Notes: generated from the letters alone by a model not told the origin. A DNA stretch of 64,000 bases from an uncultured Clostridia bacterium (GCA_949106495.1 CARYZD010000003.1:1-64000); one strand, 5' to 3'. Numbered from the stretch's first letter, positions 1-8,824 are shown. Translations and numbers: made by a program.

Positions 1-15
1 ATTTTTCCTAAAAAG

Positions 16-51
16 AAAAGACTGTCAACAAAAAAACTTTGTCAACAGTCT
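16..51 (-). terminator. terminator of the C39-like peptidase gene
   Basis: On the minus strand a stem (positions 19-25 pairing with 45-51) is followed by a T-rich run (complement of 11-18). It lies about 40 bases past the stop codon of the peptidase gene. Confidence 0.6.
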
Positions 52-52
52 G

Positions 53-87
53 AAATTGACATTGAATTTTTCAATGTCAATTTTTTT
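53..87. terminator. perfect 14-bp hairpin with T-run
   Basis: Positions 53-66 and 70-83 are perfectly complementary around a 3-base loop, followed on the plus strand by seven Ts. It works best for a plus-strand transcript entering from outside the window. A similar CATTGAA/TTCAATG stem occurs at 51651-51680. Confidence 0.6.
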
Positions 88-93
88 ATTGTA

Positions 94-771
94 TTATTCG
101 TATATATATACACTTTCCATTTGAAAACCAGCAACATCAAAATTTAACCAAGCATAATCTGGAGTATCCCATCCTGTACATGTAAATAATTGTTTCACTC
201 CATCTATAATACGATATCCAACGACAAAATACCCATGTTCACCGTCATTGGCAATTACTGGATATCCTAACTTTATATCTCTTGTAACATCACTCCATGT
301 ATCAAAAAGATATACATCATGTTTAAACTTATATCCAGCATTTTCAGCATATGCCTTTACACCTTTATACACATTTCCAAAGTGAGTTCCTTTTTCAGGC
401 GTATATCCAATTATGGAAGCAATATTATTATACATGCTTTGTGTAATGTCCCCAGAATATAATCTGCTATATCCAAAATTTTTATAGTATGATAAAATAT
501 TAGCTACTAAAGTTGGTCCACAATTATTTCCATATTGAAATTGTGAAAAGTCACTAGTATAGTATACTTTAAAACCTATATACTTTAATAAGAAATTTTG
601 TGATGAAATAACAGGTGATGACGAAACCAAATAATCATTAATTACAGTTTCATTATTACAAATTATATTATTATCATTAGTTTCCATTGTTGCATAAGCA
701 TTTGGAGTAAATCCAATAATAGAACATAATGTTAAAACAATAAGTAATAAAGATAAATTTTTTTTCTTCAT
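94..771 (-). CDS. secreted C39-like cysteine peptidase family protein
   Basis: Residues 1-27 form a signal peptide (three lysines, hydrophobic core, cleavage near AYA), so the protein is exported. The mature part fits the papain-like C39 peptidase fold: NNCGPT with candidate nucleophile Cys84, GEHGYFVVGYR with candidate His179, and GWDTPDYAW with candidate Asp202. These are the Cys-His-Asp elements of peptidase family C39_2. The start is placed at 771: AGGAGG (780-785) lies 8 bases upstream of this ATG but only 2 bases from the in-frame ATG at 777. It is a single-gene unit with its own terminator and a long 5' gap. No bacteriocin transporter is nearby, so a role in leader-peptide cleavage is unlikely; a general extracellular peptidase is more plausible. 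Confidence 0.75.
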   Translation of the reverse strand: MKKKNLSLLLIVLTLCSIIGFTPNAYATMETNDNNIICNNETVINDYLVSSSPVISSQNFLLKYIGFKVYYTSDFSQFQYGNNCGPTLVANILSYYKNFGYSRLYSGDITQSMYNNIASIIGYTPEKGTHFGNVYKGVKAYAENAGYKFKHDVYLFDTWSDVTRDIKLGYPVIANDGEHGYFVVGYRIIDGVKQLFTCTGWDTPDYAWLNFDVAGFQMESVYIYE

Positions 772-990
772 AAACATTTCCTCCTAAAAATTATTAAATT
801 TTTTGTAATATGCTATGATGCTTAACTTAGTAATACACGGATGTAAAAATTACTCCCTCCTTTATAGAATGTTATTAAACTTCTAGTTTATCTTTTTTGT
901 TTTATCAATATTATATATTACTTTTAATAATATGTCAACTTTTCACTTTTTTTTCATTTATTTACAAGTATTTCTTTTGTTTCTGAGACA

Positions 991-1021
991 TAAAAATAGC
1001 TCCGATTTTTTTATCAGAGTT
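991..1021 (-). terminator. hairpin with U-tract on the minus strand
   Basis: Minus-strand RNA CUCUGA (1019-1014) pairs with UCGGAG (1005-1000, one U-G pair) and is followed by CUAUUUUUA. It could be a second terminator after the 1348-1947 gene, or an attenuator ahead of the peptidase gene. Confidence 0.4.
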
Positions 1022-1281
1022 TTACTTTCTTTTAACATTAATTATGTATGTATATTACTAGATAAAATTTTATTTTTCTATTTCTATCTCTTTAAATAAA
1101 ATATATTTTATAATTAAATTTCATTCTTTTTCTATTAATTTAAAAATTATTTTACTCAAGGTATTATATACATTAGACTCATTTTAAACGTATTTTGTCA
1201 CATTTTTTCTAAAAATCCCTCAAAAAATATTTTTAACTACTTTTATCAATTCTAAAAAACATTTTAACTTATATTAATTAA

Positions 1282-1340
1282 AAAAATAAATACATCATAA
1301 AATTTACTATATCACTAACATTTATGATGTATTTATTTTT
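1282..1340. terminator. 20-bp bidirectional terminator
   Basis: Positions 1282-1301 and 1321-1340 are perfect reverse complements around a 19-base loop, with A-rich and T-rich flanks. It sits directly after the stop codon of the minus-strand gene ending at 1348. Confidence 0.8.
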
Positions 1341-1347
1341 TGCTTTA

Positions 1348-1947
1348 TTAGTTATTTTCTATTGTTAAATAACTAATTCCCTTTTCTGCAGAATCAAAAT
1401 ATATCTTCATATTTTTATAATCTACATTATTATTTTCTGTAGTATTATTTAAAGAATAATATCTGTATTTATATCCTTCTTCTGTTTTAGTACTTTCATA
1501 TTTAATTCTTACCAATACAAAATACTCTCCACTTGCTATATCATCTAAATTTATATTACTGTTATCATCTATTATTGATGAAAACTCAATACCTTCTGTA
1601 GAGATAAAATAATCTGAATCGAATTCATATTTATCTCCTTCTTTATTTTTTAATACAAATTTAACATCTTGAAGTTTTATTACTAAATTTTCCGAGATAT
1701 TATCATTAATCATACCTTTTAAAACTAACAAATTATCTTTAAGTTCAAATGTATCAACATTTCCTTGTTGTTTTTCTACAATAGATGAAATACCACTTGA
1801 ATCAGATACTCCTTTATCTTGTTTTTTATTACTATTTGTTGCAAAAGATATACCAAGTATTATTGTAATAACTATACCTAAAATAATACAAAAAAGAATT
1901 ATACCTCTATTTTCATCATGTCTTCCTAAGTAATTTTTTGTCTTCAA
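1348..1947 (-). CDS. membrane-anchored protein of unknown function
   Basis: About 199 residues, not recognised. A single hydrophobic segment near residues 16-37 follows a basic N-terminus, so the protein is probably anchored in the membrane with the rest outside. The exported part is rich in Ser, Asn, Asp and Glu and looks like a small beta-rich domain, similar in general style to DUF4352-type extracellular proteins, but no motif confirms this. The start is a TTG at 1947, seven bases after GGAGG; the longer in-frame TTG at 1962 overlaps the ribosome binding site. Only two bases separate it from the stop of the adenosine deaminase gene, so the two are probably translationally coupled. Confidence 0.6.
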   Translation of the reverse strand: MKTKNYLGRHDENRGIILFCIILGIVITIILGISFATNSNKKQDKGVSDSSGISSIVEKQQGNVDTFELKDNLLVLKGMINDNISENLVIKLQDVKFVLKNKEGDKYEFDSDYFISTEGIEFSSIIDDNSNINLDDIASGEYFVLVRIKYESTKTEEGYKYRYYSLNNTTENNNVDYKNMKIYFDSAEKGISYLTIENN

Positions 1948-1949
1948 TT

Positions 1950-2933
1950 TTATTCCTCCCAATATTTATTTATAAGTTCTTTTTTCTCGTCTTCTGTAAT
2001 AAATGCTGCATTTACAGAATTTATATTTAATGCTTTTAAATCTTCATATTTTATACAATTATTTTTTATTAAATTTATATACTCATTTGCCAAAGTTGTA
2101 TTAGATACAGTCATGTTATCTGTATTTATTGTTACATGCACACCATTTTTAGCTAGCTCTTTAATTGGATGCGTTTCATACGAACTACATATACATGTTT
2201 GTATATTACTTGTTGGGCAAACTTCTAAATATATATTATTTTCTTTTATATATTTAACAAGTTTCATATCTTCTATTGCTCGTACACCATGTCCAATTCT
2301 TTTAGTTCCAAAAGAAATTGCATCTTTTATACTTTCTATTCCATCTGCCTCTCCTGCATGTATAGTAAATGGAATTTCTAAACTTCTAACATATTCAAAT
2401 ATTTCTTTATACTCTTTAGTTTTAAATATTGCTTCAGCTCCTGCAAGGTCTACTGCACAAACACCTTTTCCAAGATATTTTTTAGCTAATTCTACAGTCT
2501 CATAATTTGCCTTCATATTATCTTTACCACGCATTATGCATAATATAAAATTAGCTTTTATATCTACTTTTTCTTTAGCTTCAATGACTGTTTTTATAAC
2601 TTCTTCTTGTGTCATATTGCAATTTGTATGAAATTGTGGAGCAAATCTAATTTCTACATACACTACATTTTGATTTTTTAACTCTTTTAGTAATTCTATT
2701 GTAACTTGTTTTAATTCTTCTTTTGTTTGCATTATAGAAATCGGATAATCAAAACATGTTAAATAATCATTAAGATTTCTGCATTTTTCATTTGCAACCA
2801 TCTTATTTTTTATTTCTTCATCACTTAAATTATATGTTTTTTTTACATATTCAGTTGGTATTGAACCATCTAAATGAAGATGTAACTCAACTTTTGGCAT
2901 TTTCTGCACTTTTTTTAATAATGATTCTTCCAT
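1950..2933 (-). CDS. add: adenosine deaminase
   Basis: Hydrolytically deaminates adenosine or deoxyadenosine to inosine in the cytoplasm, for purine salvage. The family metal and catalytic motifs are all present: HLHLDGS near the N-terminus (zinc histidines), FTIHAGEADG (third His and the catalytic Glu region), KRIGHGVRA, the VCPTSNIQT motif, and NTDNMTVSNT with the last metal-binding Asp. The length of 327 residues is typical for bacterial Add. It is the first gene of a two-gene unit; the downstream membrane protein starts two bases after its stop. No riboswitch or operator is visible upstream. Confidence 0.95.
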   Translation of the reverse strand: MEESLLKKVQKMPKVELHLHLDGSIPTEYVKKTYNLSDEEIKNKMVANEKCRNLNDYLTCFDYPISIMQTKEELKQVTIELLKELKNQNVVYVEIRFAPQFHTNCNMTQEEVIKTVIEAKEKVDIKANFILCIMRGKDNMKANYETVELAKKYLGKGVCAVDLAGAEAIFKTKEYKEIFEYVRSLEIPFTIHAGEADGIESIKDAISFGTKRIGHGVRAIEDMKLVKYIKENNIYLEVCPTSNIQTCICSSYETHPIKELAKNGVHVTINTDNMTVSNTTLANEYINLIKNNCIKYEDLKALNINSVNAAFITEDEKKELINKYWEE

Positions 2934-3067
2934 TTTTCTACCTCTTTTTTCTTGTATATTTTAACACACAGTTTATTTTATTACAATTGCTTTTATATAA
3001 AAATGTAAAAATTTAGTTTATAAACAAATAACTATCACAAAACAAACATAAATATGTAATTTATATA

Positions 3068-3757
3068 TTAGTTTTTTATATTTCTTTTTAACATTCTTTG
3101 TACCTTAGTTTCTATTCTTGATACATATGACCTAGATATTCCAAGTTCATCTGCAAGTTCTTGTTGAGTTTTAGGATTGCTTCCATCAAGACCATATCTC
3201 TTATTCATTATATATTTTTCTCTTTTATTTAATTTTTCATCCAAATATGTTAAAACTTGCTTAAGTATTGCTTTATCATAAATATTATCTATAGTATCTT
3301 TTTCTTTTAGAACTAAAGTATCTATTAACTCCATATCATTTCCATCTTTATCTGTACCTATTACTTGATTCATTGAAACTTCTGCCTTTTGTTTTTTAGA
3401 GCTTCTAATATACATTAATATTTCATTTTCAATACATCTTGACGCATATGTACTAATTTTAAATCCCTTATTTTCTTTAAAACTATCAATAGCTTTTATT
3501 AGTCCAATTGTACCAATTGATGTAAAATCCTCAAGTTCTTGTTCACTATCTGTATATTTCTTTGCAATATGTACAACAAGCCTTAAGTTATGCTCTATTA
3601 AGACTTTTCTTGCCTCCTTATCTCCATCAAAATATTTTCTTAAATAATATTCTTCTTCTGTTTTACTAAGTGGTTCTGGATAAAGTCTATCATTAGATAT
3701 ATAACCAAAAAGTCCAAAAAACTTAGAAATAAATTCTATTAAGAAAGAAAAAAACAT
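3068..3757 (-). CDS. sigK: sporulation sigma factor SigK (pro-sigma K)
   Basis: RNA polymerase sigma-70 family factor that directs late mother-cell transcription in endospore formers. After a hydrophobic N-terminus of about 20 residues, which fits the inhibitory pro-sequence, come PLSKTEEEYYL, the region 2 core NLRLVVHIAKKY and SIGTIGLIKAIDSF with RCIENEILM, the SigK-typical GTDKDGNDMELIDTL, and the region 4 helix-turn-helix LGISRSYVSRIE. The last three match SigK better than SigE, SigF or SigG. The start at 3757 is set by AGGAGG at 3764-3769; the upstream in-frame codons overlap the preceding gene. The gene is uninterrupted, with no skin-type element. It follows a DUF3006 gene and a ComEC-like hydrolase gene, probably in one transcript. 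Confidence 0.9.
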   Translation of the reverse strand: MFFSFLIEFISKFFGLFGYISNDRLYPEPLSKTEEEYYLRKYFDGDKEARKVLIEHNLRLVVHIAKKYTDSEQELEDFTSIGTIGLIKAIDSFKENKGFKISTYASRCIENEILMYIRSSKKQKAEVSMNQVIGTDKDGNDMELIDTLVLKEKDTIDNIYDKAILKQVLTYLDEKLNKREKYIMNKRYGLDGSNPKTQQELADELGISRSYVSRIETKVQRMLKRNIKN

Positions 3758-3801
3758 AAATATACCTCCTAATGTATATTTATGTTTTATTTTGTCAATT
3801 A

Positions 3802-4026
3802 TTATTCCCACATATCTTTTGTTATTTCTTTTATATATTCTTCTCTAGATTTAGTCTTACTATTATTTTTCTTTACATTAACTATTCTTTCTTTATCTAG
3901 TTCTATATCTACTACATCACCCTCTAAAACCTCTCCTTGAATCAAGCTAATATCTACATTATACATTTTATCATCAATTTCAATAACAACTATATTATTT
4001 TCAATTCTATCTACTATACCAGTCAT
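3802..4026 (-). CDS. DUF3006 domain protein
   Basis: A 74-residue cytoplasmic protein with the pattern of DUF3006: a short beta-barrel with alternating hydrophobic strands, GEVLEGDVVDI in the middle, and a charged C-terminal tail. The biochemical function of the family is unknown. DUF3006 genes are often found next to metallo-beta-lactamase-fold hydrolases related to ComEC, and that is the case here: the hydrolase gene ends only nine bases upstream. Sequence downstream leads into sigK without a visible terminator. Confidence 0.75.
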   Translation of the reverse strand: MTGIVDRIENNIVVIEIDDKMYNVDISLIQGEVLEGDVVDIELDKERIVNVKKNNSKTKSREEYIKEITKDMWE

Positions 4027-4035
4027 AATTTCTTC

Positions 4036-5022
4036 CTAATCTCCCATATATGTATATGATCCTGGCTCAACATTAAATGTAATATCTCTACCATTACTTA
4101 TACATTCTATTGTTCCTTGTTCATCTGTTCTATATACAGGTATTTTTAAATCTTTTAATTTATCCATAGTTGTTTTTGTTGGATGATTATATGAATTATC
4201 TTTTCCAACTGAAATAACAGCATATTTTGGAGAAACTGCATTTAAAAATTTAATAGATGTTGAAGTTGTTGAACCATGATGCCCTACTTTTAAAACATCT
4301 GCCTTAATTGTATCATATGAATTTAATATTTCAATTTCAGATAATGTTTCTGCATCTCCTGTAAATATGAAAGAATTATTTCCATATGTCATTTTTATAA
4401 CTACAGAATAGTTATTTAATGATTGATAACTATCTGAACTTGGAGCAAGTATTTCAAATTCTGCCTCTCCCAATTTGTATTTATTTCCTGTAAGTGGAGT
4501 TGTAAACTTCTTTTCTTTATTACTAACTGCAGTTACTAAATTTTCAAAAGTTTTAGTATTTGCTGTTACTTTTGGAAAAATAAAAGTGTCAAAATCATAA
4601 TTATTTACTACATCATCTAAGCTACCAATATGATCCTCATGAGGATGAGTCCCTATAATATATTCAAACTTTTTAATCTTTTCATTTTGTAAAAATTTTA
4701 ATAAATCATCTTTACATTTTGATGTACCACCATCAATTAGCATAGTATGTTCACCTTGTCTAATTAAAATACTATCTCCTTGACCTACATCAATAAAATC
4801 TACAACTAGATTTTCATTACTTGTAACTAAATCGTCTGTTTTTACAGTATTGTTATTAACACTTTGAACATTTTCAAGTGAATTAGAATCTATACTCTCT
4901 TTTAAATTCTTTAATAAATTGGAATCAAATTTATTTCCTATAACTAATATAACAAGTAAAGCTAATACACCAATAATTAATTGTATTCCTGTGCTTTTCT
5001 TTGAACTAACTTTTCCTCTCAT
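4036..5022 (-). CDS. ComEC/Rec2-like metallo-beta-lactamase-fold hydrolase, membrane-anchored
   Basis: 328 residues with one transmembrane segment near residues 14-27, so the catalytic domain is probably outside the membrane. The domain carries the signature FIDVGQGDS, then LIDGG, the metal site GTHPHEDHIGS (HxHxDH form), FTGDAE, and VGHHGS, followed by SYNHPT. These are the motifs of the ComEC/Rec2 C-terminal hydrolase, here as a stand-alone protein without the DNA-channel domain. Such proteins are suspected nucleases or phosphodiesterases; the substrate is not known. RBS GAGGTGAT precedes the ATG. It heads a unit with DUF3006 and sigK. Confidence 0.85.
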   Translation of the reverse strand: MRGKVSSKKSTGIQLIIGVLALLVILVIGNKFDSNLLKNLKESIDSNSLENVQSVNNNTVKTDDLVTSNENLVVDFIDVGQGDSILIRQGEHTMLIDGGTSKCKDDLLKFLQNEKIKKFEYIIGTHPHEDHIGSLDDVVNNYDFDTFIFPKVTANTKTFENLVTAVSNKEKKFTTPLTGNKYKLGEAEFEILAPSSDSYQSLNNYSVVIKMTYGNNSFIFTGDAETLSEIEILNSYDTIKADVLKVGHHGSTTSTSIKFLNAVSPKYAVISVGKDNSYNHPTKTTMDKLKDLKIPVYRTDEQGTIECISNGRDITFNVEPGSYTYMGD

Positions 5023-5146
5023 ATCATCACCTCTAAAATATATGCCAATTATATCATATAAATTTTTTTTAGAGAATATATTTTTTTACTTTTTTCTACA
5101 ATTATTTATTCCAATTTTTATGTAAAATAATTTTTATATAATATTA

Positions 5147-5175
5147 TTGATATTTTTTTAAAATTATGATATAAT
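5147..5175 (+). promoter_or_regulatory. promoter of the OLE RNA transcript
   Basis: TTGATA at 5147-5152 and TATAAT at 5170-5175 with exactly 17 bases between them, placing transcription start at about 5182, where the structured RNA begins. Confidence 0.75.
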
Positions 5176-5180
5176 GTATA

Positions 5181-5778
5181 GTGATGGTGCATTATCCTAG
5201 TTGCACTAACTTTTATGAGGGTGGGGCTAAAAATCCACTAAAAGGCACATCGATGAAGTTTCTTGTTTGTGCGCGAAACGCCCAGTTTTGCGTGTATTCA
5301 GGGAGTAAAGAAATTAGGAAGGAATTATAATGGCATATAGTTTTTATTCCTATTTTCGCTGAGGCTAAAGAATTCTAAATATAATGATAGTTTTTTTAGT
5401 ATAACCTATATAACGTGCCAAGACACAATATATAGCGTAGCCTGTCTTGAGTGATAATCTTGGGATTTATCCGCTAAAAAGATAAAAAATGTATATGGCC
5501 ATATATATTTTTTATCTGATAATGAAATTGTTATTGCAAAAGAGACTAATAATTGTACAAGTGCACACCAAAGGAAAACTTCTAGGATGTTTGTTCTGTT
5601 AAAGAATAAGATTTTTTAAGGATTAAAGTATGGACTTAAGTGGCGATCCAGTTCTCTTTCTAGGTGACTGAAGAGTGTTTTCTTTAAATGGAAACAGCTA
5701 AATAGTAATATTTAGTAGGAAGCAGAGAAACTCTACTGGACCTAAACCATAGTGTTTACTTAAAAAATCACCATCTAA
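5181..5778 (+). ncRNA. ole: OLE RNA (ornate, large, extremophilic RNA)
   Basis: About 600 bases with no ORF but much secondary structure and G-rich conserved-looking segments unlike the surrounding AT-rich DNA. The ends pair with each other (GATGGTG near 5183-5189, CACCATC near 5771-5777), as expected for one compact RNA. Internal stems include a long one around 5480-5520. It is preceded by a good promoter and followed at once by a small integral membrane protein gene that fits OapA, the known protein partner of OLE RNA. In Bacillus halodurans OLE forms a membrane ribonucleoprotein involved in stress responses including Mg2+ and ethanol. Size, architecture and partner all match; the identification was made from memory of the class, not from a covariance search. 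Group II intron and tmRNA were considered and do not fit. Confidence 0.8.
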
Positions 5779-5818
5779 AATTTTTTATTTAATTTTTATG
5801 AGGAGAGAATGTTTAAAA

Positions 5819-6376
5819 ATGAAATCGAAAGATTCAAAAAAAGATAAGGAAAATGACTCGTCGAGTAAATGGTTGATAACAGTTTCTCTGTTATCTTTTT
5901 CACTTTCAATTGTCTTTTCTTTTTTAACAACTACGATTGTTAATAATTTATCTGTTCCTCTAGCTATTTTAATATTAATTTTAGTAATAGCTATTGGTAT
6001 AATTTTTGACATGATATCAATGTCAGTTACAATTGCAGAGGAAAAAAATTTCCATGCAAAAGCAAGTAAAAAAATAGATGGTGCAAAAACATCAATCAAA
6101 TTAATACGTAATGCTCCTAAAGTATCAAGCATATGTGCAGACGTTGTTGGTGATGTATGTGGAATACTTAGTGGTGGTATTGGTACAATTGTTGCAATGA
6201 AAATAACTTCAAGTTATGGTCTTGAATTTGACTTACAAGTAATAATTAGTGCAATAGTTGCTGCTCTTACTATTGGTGGTAAAGCAAAATGTAAATTGAT
6301 TGCTCAAGAATATAGTTCACAAATAGTAGATAAATTTACCAAAATTCTTAATTTATTTACATTTAAGAAAAAATAA
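5819..6376 (+). CDS. oapA: OLE-associated membrane protein OapA
   Basis: A 185-residue integral membrane protein immediately after the OLE RNA. A highly charged N-terminal tail (Lys/Asp/Glu/Ser-rich, residues 1-20) is followed by four hydrophobic stretches, near residues 23-45, 48-72, 115-135 and 140-160, with a basic cytoplasmic loop between the second and third, and a lysine-rich C-terminus. Small-residue patterns such as CGILSGGIGTIVA suggest helix packing. By eye, the loop plus third helix resembles the DUF21 part of CNNM-type transporters, one of which is encoded at 9060. OapA binds OLE RNA and brings it to the membrane. The start at 5819 follows AGGAGAG; an earlier in-frame ATG at 5798 overlaps that RBS. 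Confidence 0.75.
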   Translation: MKSKDSKKDKENDSSSKWLITVSLLSFSLSIVFSFLTTTIVNNLSVPLAILILILVIAIGIIFDMISMSVTIAEEKNFHAKASKKIDGAKTSIKLIRNAPKVSSICADVVGDVCGILSGGIGTIVAMKITSSYGLEFDLQVIISAIVAALTIGGKAKCKLIAQEYSSQIVDKFTKILNLFTFKKK

Positions 6377-6379
6377 AAC

Positions 6380-6413
6380 AAAGACTATTAGATTTTAATT
6401 TCTAATAGTCTTT
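6380..6413. terminator. bidirectional terminator between oapA and the DUF3137-like gene
   Basis: A 13-bp perfect stem (6380-6392 with 6401-6413), A-run before and T-run after, between two converging genes. Confidence 0.85.
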
Positions 6414-6416
6414 TTA

Positions 6417-7292
6417 TTATTCATAAATATTAACAAAATATCTAACAAAGATATCTAATATCTCTAATACATCTAAGTTTTTTTGTGCTAATTCTTCATC
6501 AACATACTCTTTTCTTTTTCCTTTAAATTTAAGGAATTCTTTATAGTTTATTGCAACATATAACATATCTTCATGTATAGAAAAATTAATTACATTATCT
6601 ATTTTATTATTAAATTCTAAAATTCTTGCCATAACTCCAGGTGATAATATATTTCTAACTTCAACTGGATTTTTTGAAAAAACATCATAGACAATATCAA
6701 ATTCATTATTAGGTATTTTTACAGCCTCTCTATTTGATTCTAAATCTTTTTTTAGCACTTCAAATTCTGTCATAGCTTTTTTAGGTAATTTAGTAAATGC
6801 AAATATACCAGATAATTTTTCTTCTAAATCTTTATCTACTACGCCATCATTTTCTTCTATATTTAATTTTTTTATATTAATTTTAGAAATATTAATATCA
6901 TATTTTTCATTTTTTATAATAATATATTTATCTATTTTAATTTTGTCATATTCATTAATTAAATTAGATTTTTTAAATTCATCTTTTACAATCTCATGTT
7001 TATCACAAAGCTTTATATCATTGAAGTTCTCTTTTAAAACCGCAGGTATAATTACATTTTCGTACACCACATTTTTTTTAGAAAAAGAACATATCTTTAA
7101 AACAAGAAATAGTATAATACATGCTATACTTATACTAACTATAATAATTGATTCAAGATATATTCCTATTAATGACAATATAATTGGTATTAATACTATG
7201 TTGTTTAATAGTCTAAATTTTCCATTATCTCTGTGAAATTTATTCTTTTGCTCAGATGTTAATAACTTATCTAGTTTCTGATTAAGTTCCAT
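6417..7292 (-). CDS. DUF3137-like membrane protein
   Basis: 291 residues with two adjacent transmembrane segments at about residues 29-47 and 49-69 after a charged N-terminus, and a long soluble C-terminal part. The section VYDVFSKNPVEVRNILSPGVMARILE, which contains the shorter motif NPVEVRNILSPGVMARIL, fits the DUF3137 pattern of a phrase like SxDPVEARYxLTPxxMxRL, and is followed by LYVAINYKEFL as in that family. The function of the family is not known. It is a single-gene unit facing oapA, sharing its terminator. No RBS unusual features are seen. I am fairly sure it belongs to this family but infer nothing about its role. Confidence 0.6.
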   Translation of the reverse strand: MELNQKLDKLLTSEQKNKFHRDNGKFRLLNNIVLIPIILSLIGIYLESIIIVSISIACIILFLVLKICSFSKKNVVYENVIIPAVLKENFNDIKLCDKHEIVKDEFKKSNLINEYDKIKIDKYIIIKNEKYDINISKINIKKLNIEENDGVVDKDLEEKLSGIFAFTKLPKKAMTEFEVLKKDLESNREAVKIPNNEFDIVYDVFSKNPVEVRNILSPGVMARILEFNNKIDNVINFSIHEDMLYVAINYKEFLKFKGKRKEYVDEELAQKNLDVLEILDIFVRYFVNIYE

Positions 7293-7433
7293 ATTCTCCC
7301 CCTAAAATATAGATTACTTTTTTATGATTATACTACAAAAATAATTAATTTTCTACTTTTTTTAAAATAATTTTATTTTATTTGACAAATGCAAAAAAAA
7401 TCTATATACTAGTACTATTAAAGGAGTGATTCT

Positions 7434-8066
7434 ATGATTTCTAATCCAAGAGTTTCCGACTCTTTAGACATACTATATGAACTAAATGATTTCTTAGAAT
7501 ATAATGATAAAATAACAGCTTGTATTATACAGGATGATTCATTAAACGATTTTAAACTTGATGAATTAGTTATTTCTAATTGTAAATTTAAAAATGTAAC
7601 ATTTATTGCAGCAAATTTACCTAAAGCAGATTTTTCAGATATTATATTCGAAAATTGTGATTTTACTGGAGCTAATTTAGAAAAATCTACTTTCAAAAGA
7701 GTTAAATTTATTAATTGTAAATTAAATGGAACTATAATAAATAACTCATATATAGAAAATGTAACTTTTAAAGATTCTTTACAAAATGACATTGTCTTGG
7801 ATAATACTAATTTTGTAAATGTAGAATTTAATAATACAATGCTTAAAAACAGTTCTTTTTCTAATATTAATTTTAGAAATCTTGAATTAATAAGTTGTGA
7901 CTTATCTTACTCTAATTTTAGCAATACAGCAATGAGTGGACTAGATTTAAGGACTTGTAATATTTCTGGAATTATAACATATGCTAAAGATATAAAAGGA
8001 GTTATTCTAACAAGTGAACAAAGCCTTGCCTTTATTAAGCTTTTAGGAATAACAATAATAGATTAA
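7434..8066 (+). CDS. pentapeptide-repeat protein
   Basis: 210 residues. From about residue 45 to 190 the sequence repeats every five residues with a hydrophobic or aromatic centre, as in NLPKADFSDIIFENCDFTGA and DLSYSNFSNTAMSGLDLRTC. This gives a right-handed quadrilateral beta-helix. Such folds occur in DNA-gyrase-protecting proteins (Qnr, MfpA) and in many proteins of unknown role. There is no signal peptide or transmembrane segment, so it is probably cytoplasmic. RBS AAAGGAG precedes the ATG. The M23 peptidase gene begins one base after its stop, so the two are coupled; the reason for that pairing is not clear. Confidence 0.8.
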   Translation: MISNPRVSDSLDILYELNDFLEYNDKITACIIQDDSLNDFKLDELVISNCKFKNVTFIAANLPKADFSDIIFENCDFTGANLEKSTFKRVKFINCKLNGTIINNSYIENVTFKDSLQNDIVLDNTNFVNVEFNNTMLKNSSFSNINFRNLELISCDLSYSNFSNTAMSGLDLRTCNISGIITYAKDIKGVILTSEQSLAFIKLLGITIID

Positions 8067-8067
8067 T

Positions 8068-8823
8068 ATGGATAATGAAATAAAATATATAGGAACATTT
8101 ACAGAAGAAGAAATAAAACAGAAATCTAGTCAAAAAACAAATAATAAAGTAGAAAAAAATAAGCCAAAATTTAAAATAAACAAACACAATATAAAAGTAT
8201 CTAAATTTATATTATCAACTAAAAGTAAATTACTTAATAAAAAAGTAATATTTGGTATATTAATAGTACTATTAATATACACTCTTAAACCAATTACTTT
8301 TTTAAAACTTAAATTAGAACAAAAGCGAGAATACTATGCTCAAATGCAAAATAATAGTATTACATGTAATAACTTCTTTGATTCTTTAATATATGCTTCT
8401 GGAGCAGACTATTACAAGAATTGTAAAGATAAACTTGTATCCCCAGCAGATGGATTAATAACTTGTCAATTTGACTGGGCTCATCAAGGAATAGATATAG
8501 CATGTTATGAATATCCAGGAAACATTTATGCTGCTGCAAATGGTCATGTTTGTTACATTGGATATAGTAAAAAATATGGAAATGAAGTTCTTATAGAACA
8601 TGAAATAAATGGAATAACACTATATACATATTATGCAAATTTATCTGTAATATATGTTACAAATGGTCAATATGTAAATCAAAATGAAGTAATTGCTCTT
8701 GAAGGTGGAAATCCTGAGAAACCAGCACAAATTATGGATTCAGATGGACATCACTTACATTTTGAAGTTAGAAAAAATAAAAATTCAGGTAGTGGACTAA
8801 ATCCAATAATATTTATACAATAG
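8068..8823 (+). CDS. M23-family (LytM/lysostaphin-like) peptidase, membrane-anchored
   Basis: 251 residues. A basic cytoplasmic N-terminus of about 60 residues leads into one transmembrane helix (about 64-80), and the catalytic domain lies outside the membrane. The M23 fold is marked by HQGIDIA (zinc ligands His and Asp in HxxxD), GHVCYIGYSKKYGNEVLIEH, and HHLHFEVR near the end (HxH motif with the last zinc ligand). M23 enzymes cut peptide cross-bridges in peptidoglycan, and some membrane-anchored versions work in spore engulfment (SpoIIQ type) or division. The role here is open. A strong terminator follows the stop. Confidence 0.8.
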   Translation: MDNEIKYIGTFTEEEIKQKSSQKTNNKVEKNKPKFKINKHNIKVSKFILSTKSKLLNKKVIFGILIVLLIYTLKPITFLKLKLEQKREYYAQMQNNSITCNNFFDSLIYASGADYYKNCKDKLVSPADGLITCQFDWAHQGIDIACYEYPGNIYAAANGHVCYIGYSKKYGNEVLIEHEINGITLYTYYANLSVIYVTNGQYVNQNEVIALEGGNPEKPAQIMDSDGHHLHFEVRKNKNSGSGLNPIIFIQ

Positions 8824-8824
8824 C

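Larger units (their letters stand above)
772..1347. other. intergenic region upstream of the C39 peptidase gene
   Basis: About 575 bases with no convincing ORF. It holds two hairpins listed separately (991-1021 and 1282-1340). A minus-strand stretch near 826-862 has an SD-like AAAGGAGGG with no usable start codon after it; a related sequence occurs at 41751-41780. The rest is AT-rich with nothing recognisable. Confidence 0.5.

Noticed and set aside
3068..3757. SigE or SigG identity
   Set aside because: The DKDGNDMELIDTL and LGISRSYVSRIE segments and N-terminal PLS motif fit SigK best.
5181..5778. Group II intron, 6S RNA or tmRNA
   Set aside because: No domain V-like hairpin or reverse transcriptase, too long for 6S RNA, and no tRNA-like Ala domain or tag frame. 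OLE with OapA fits better.
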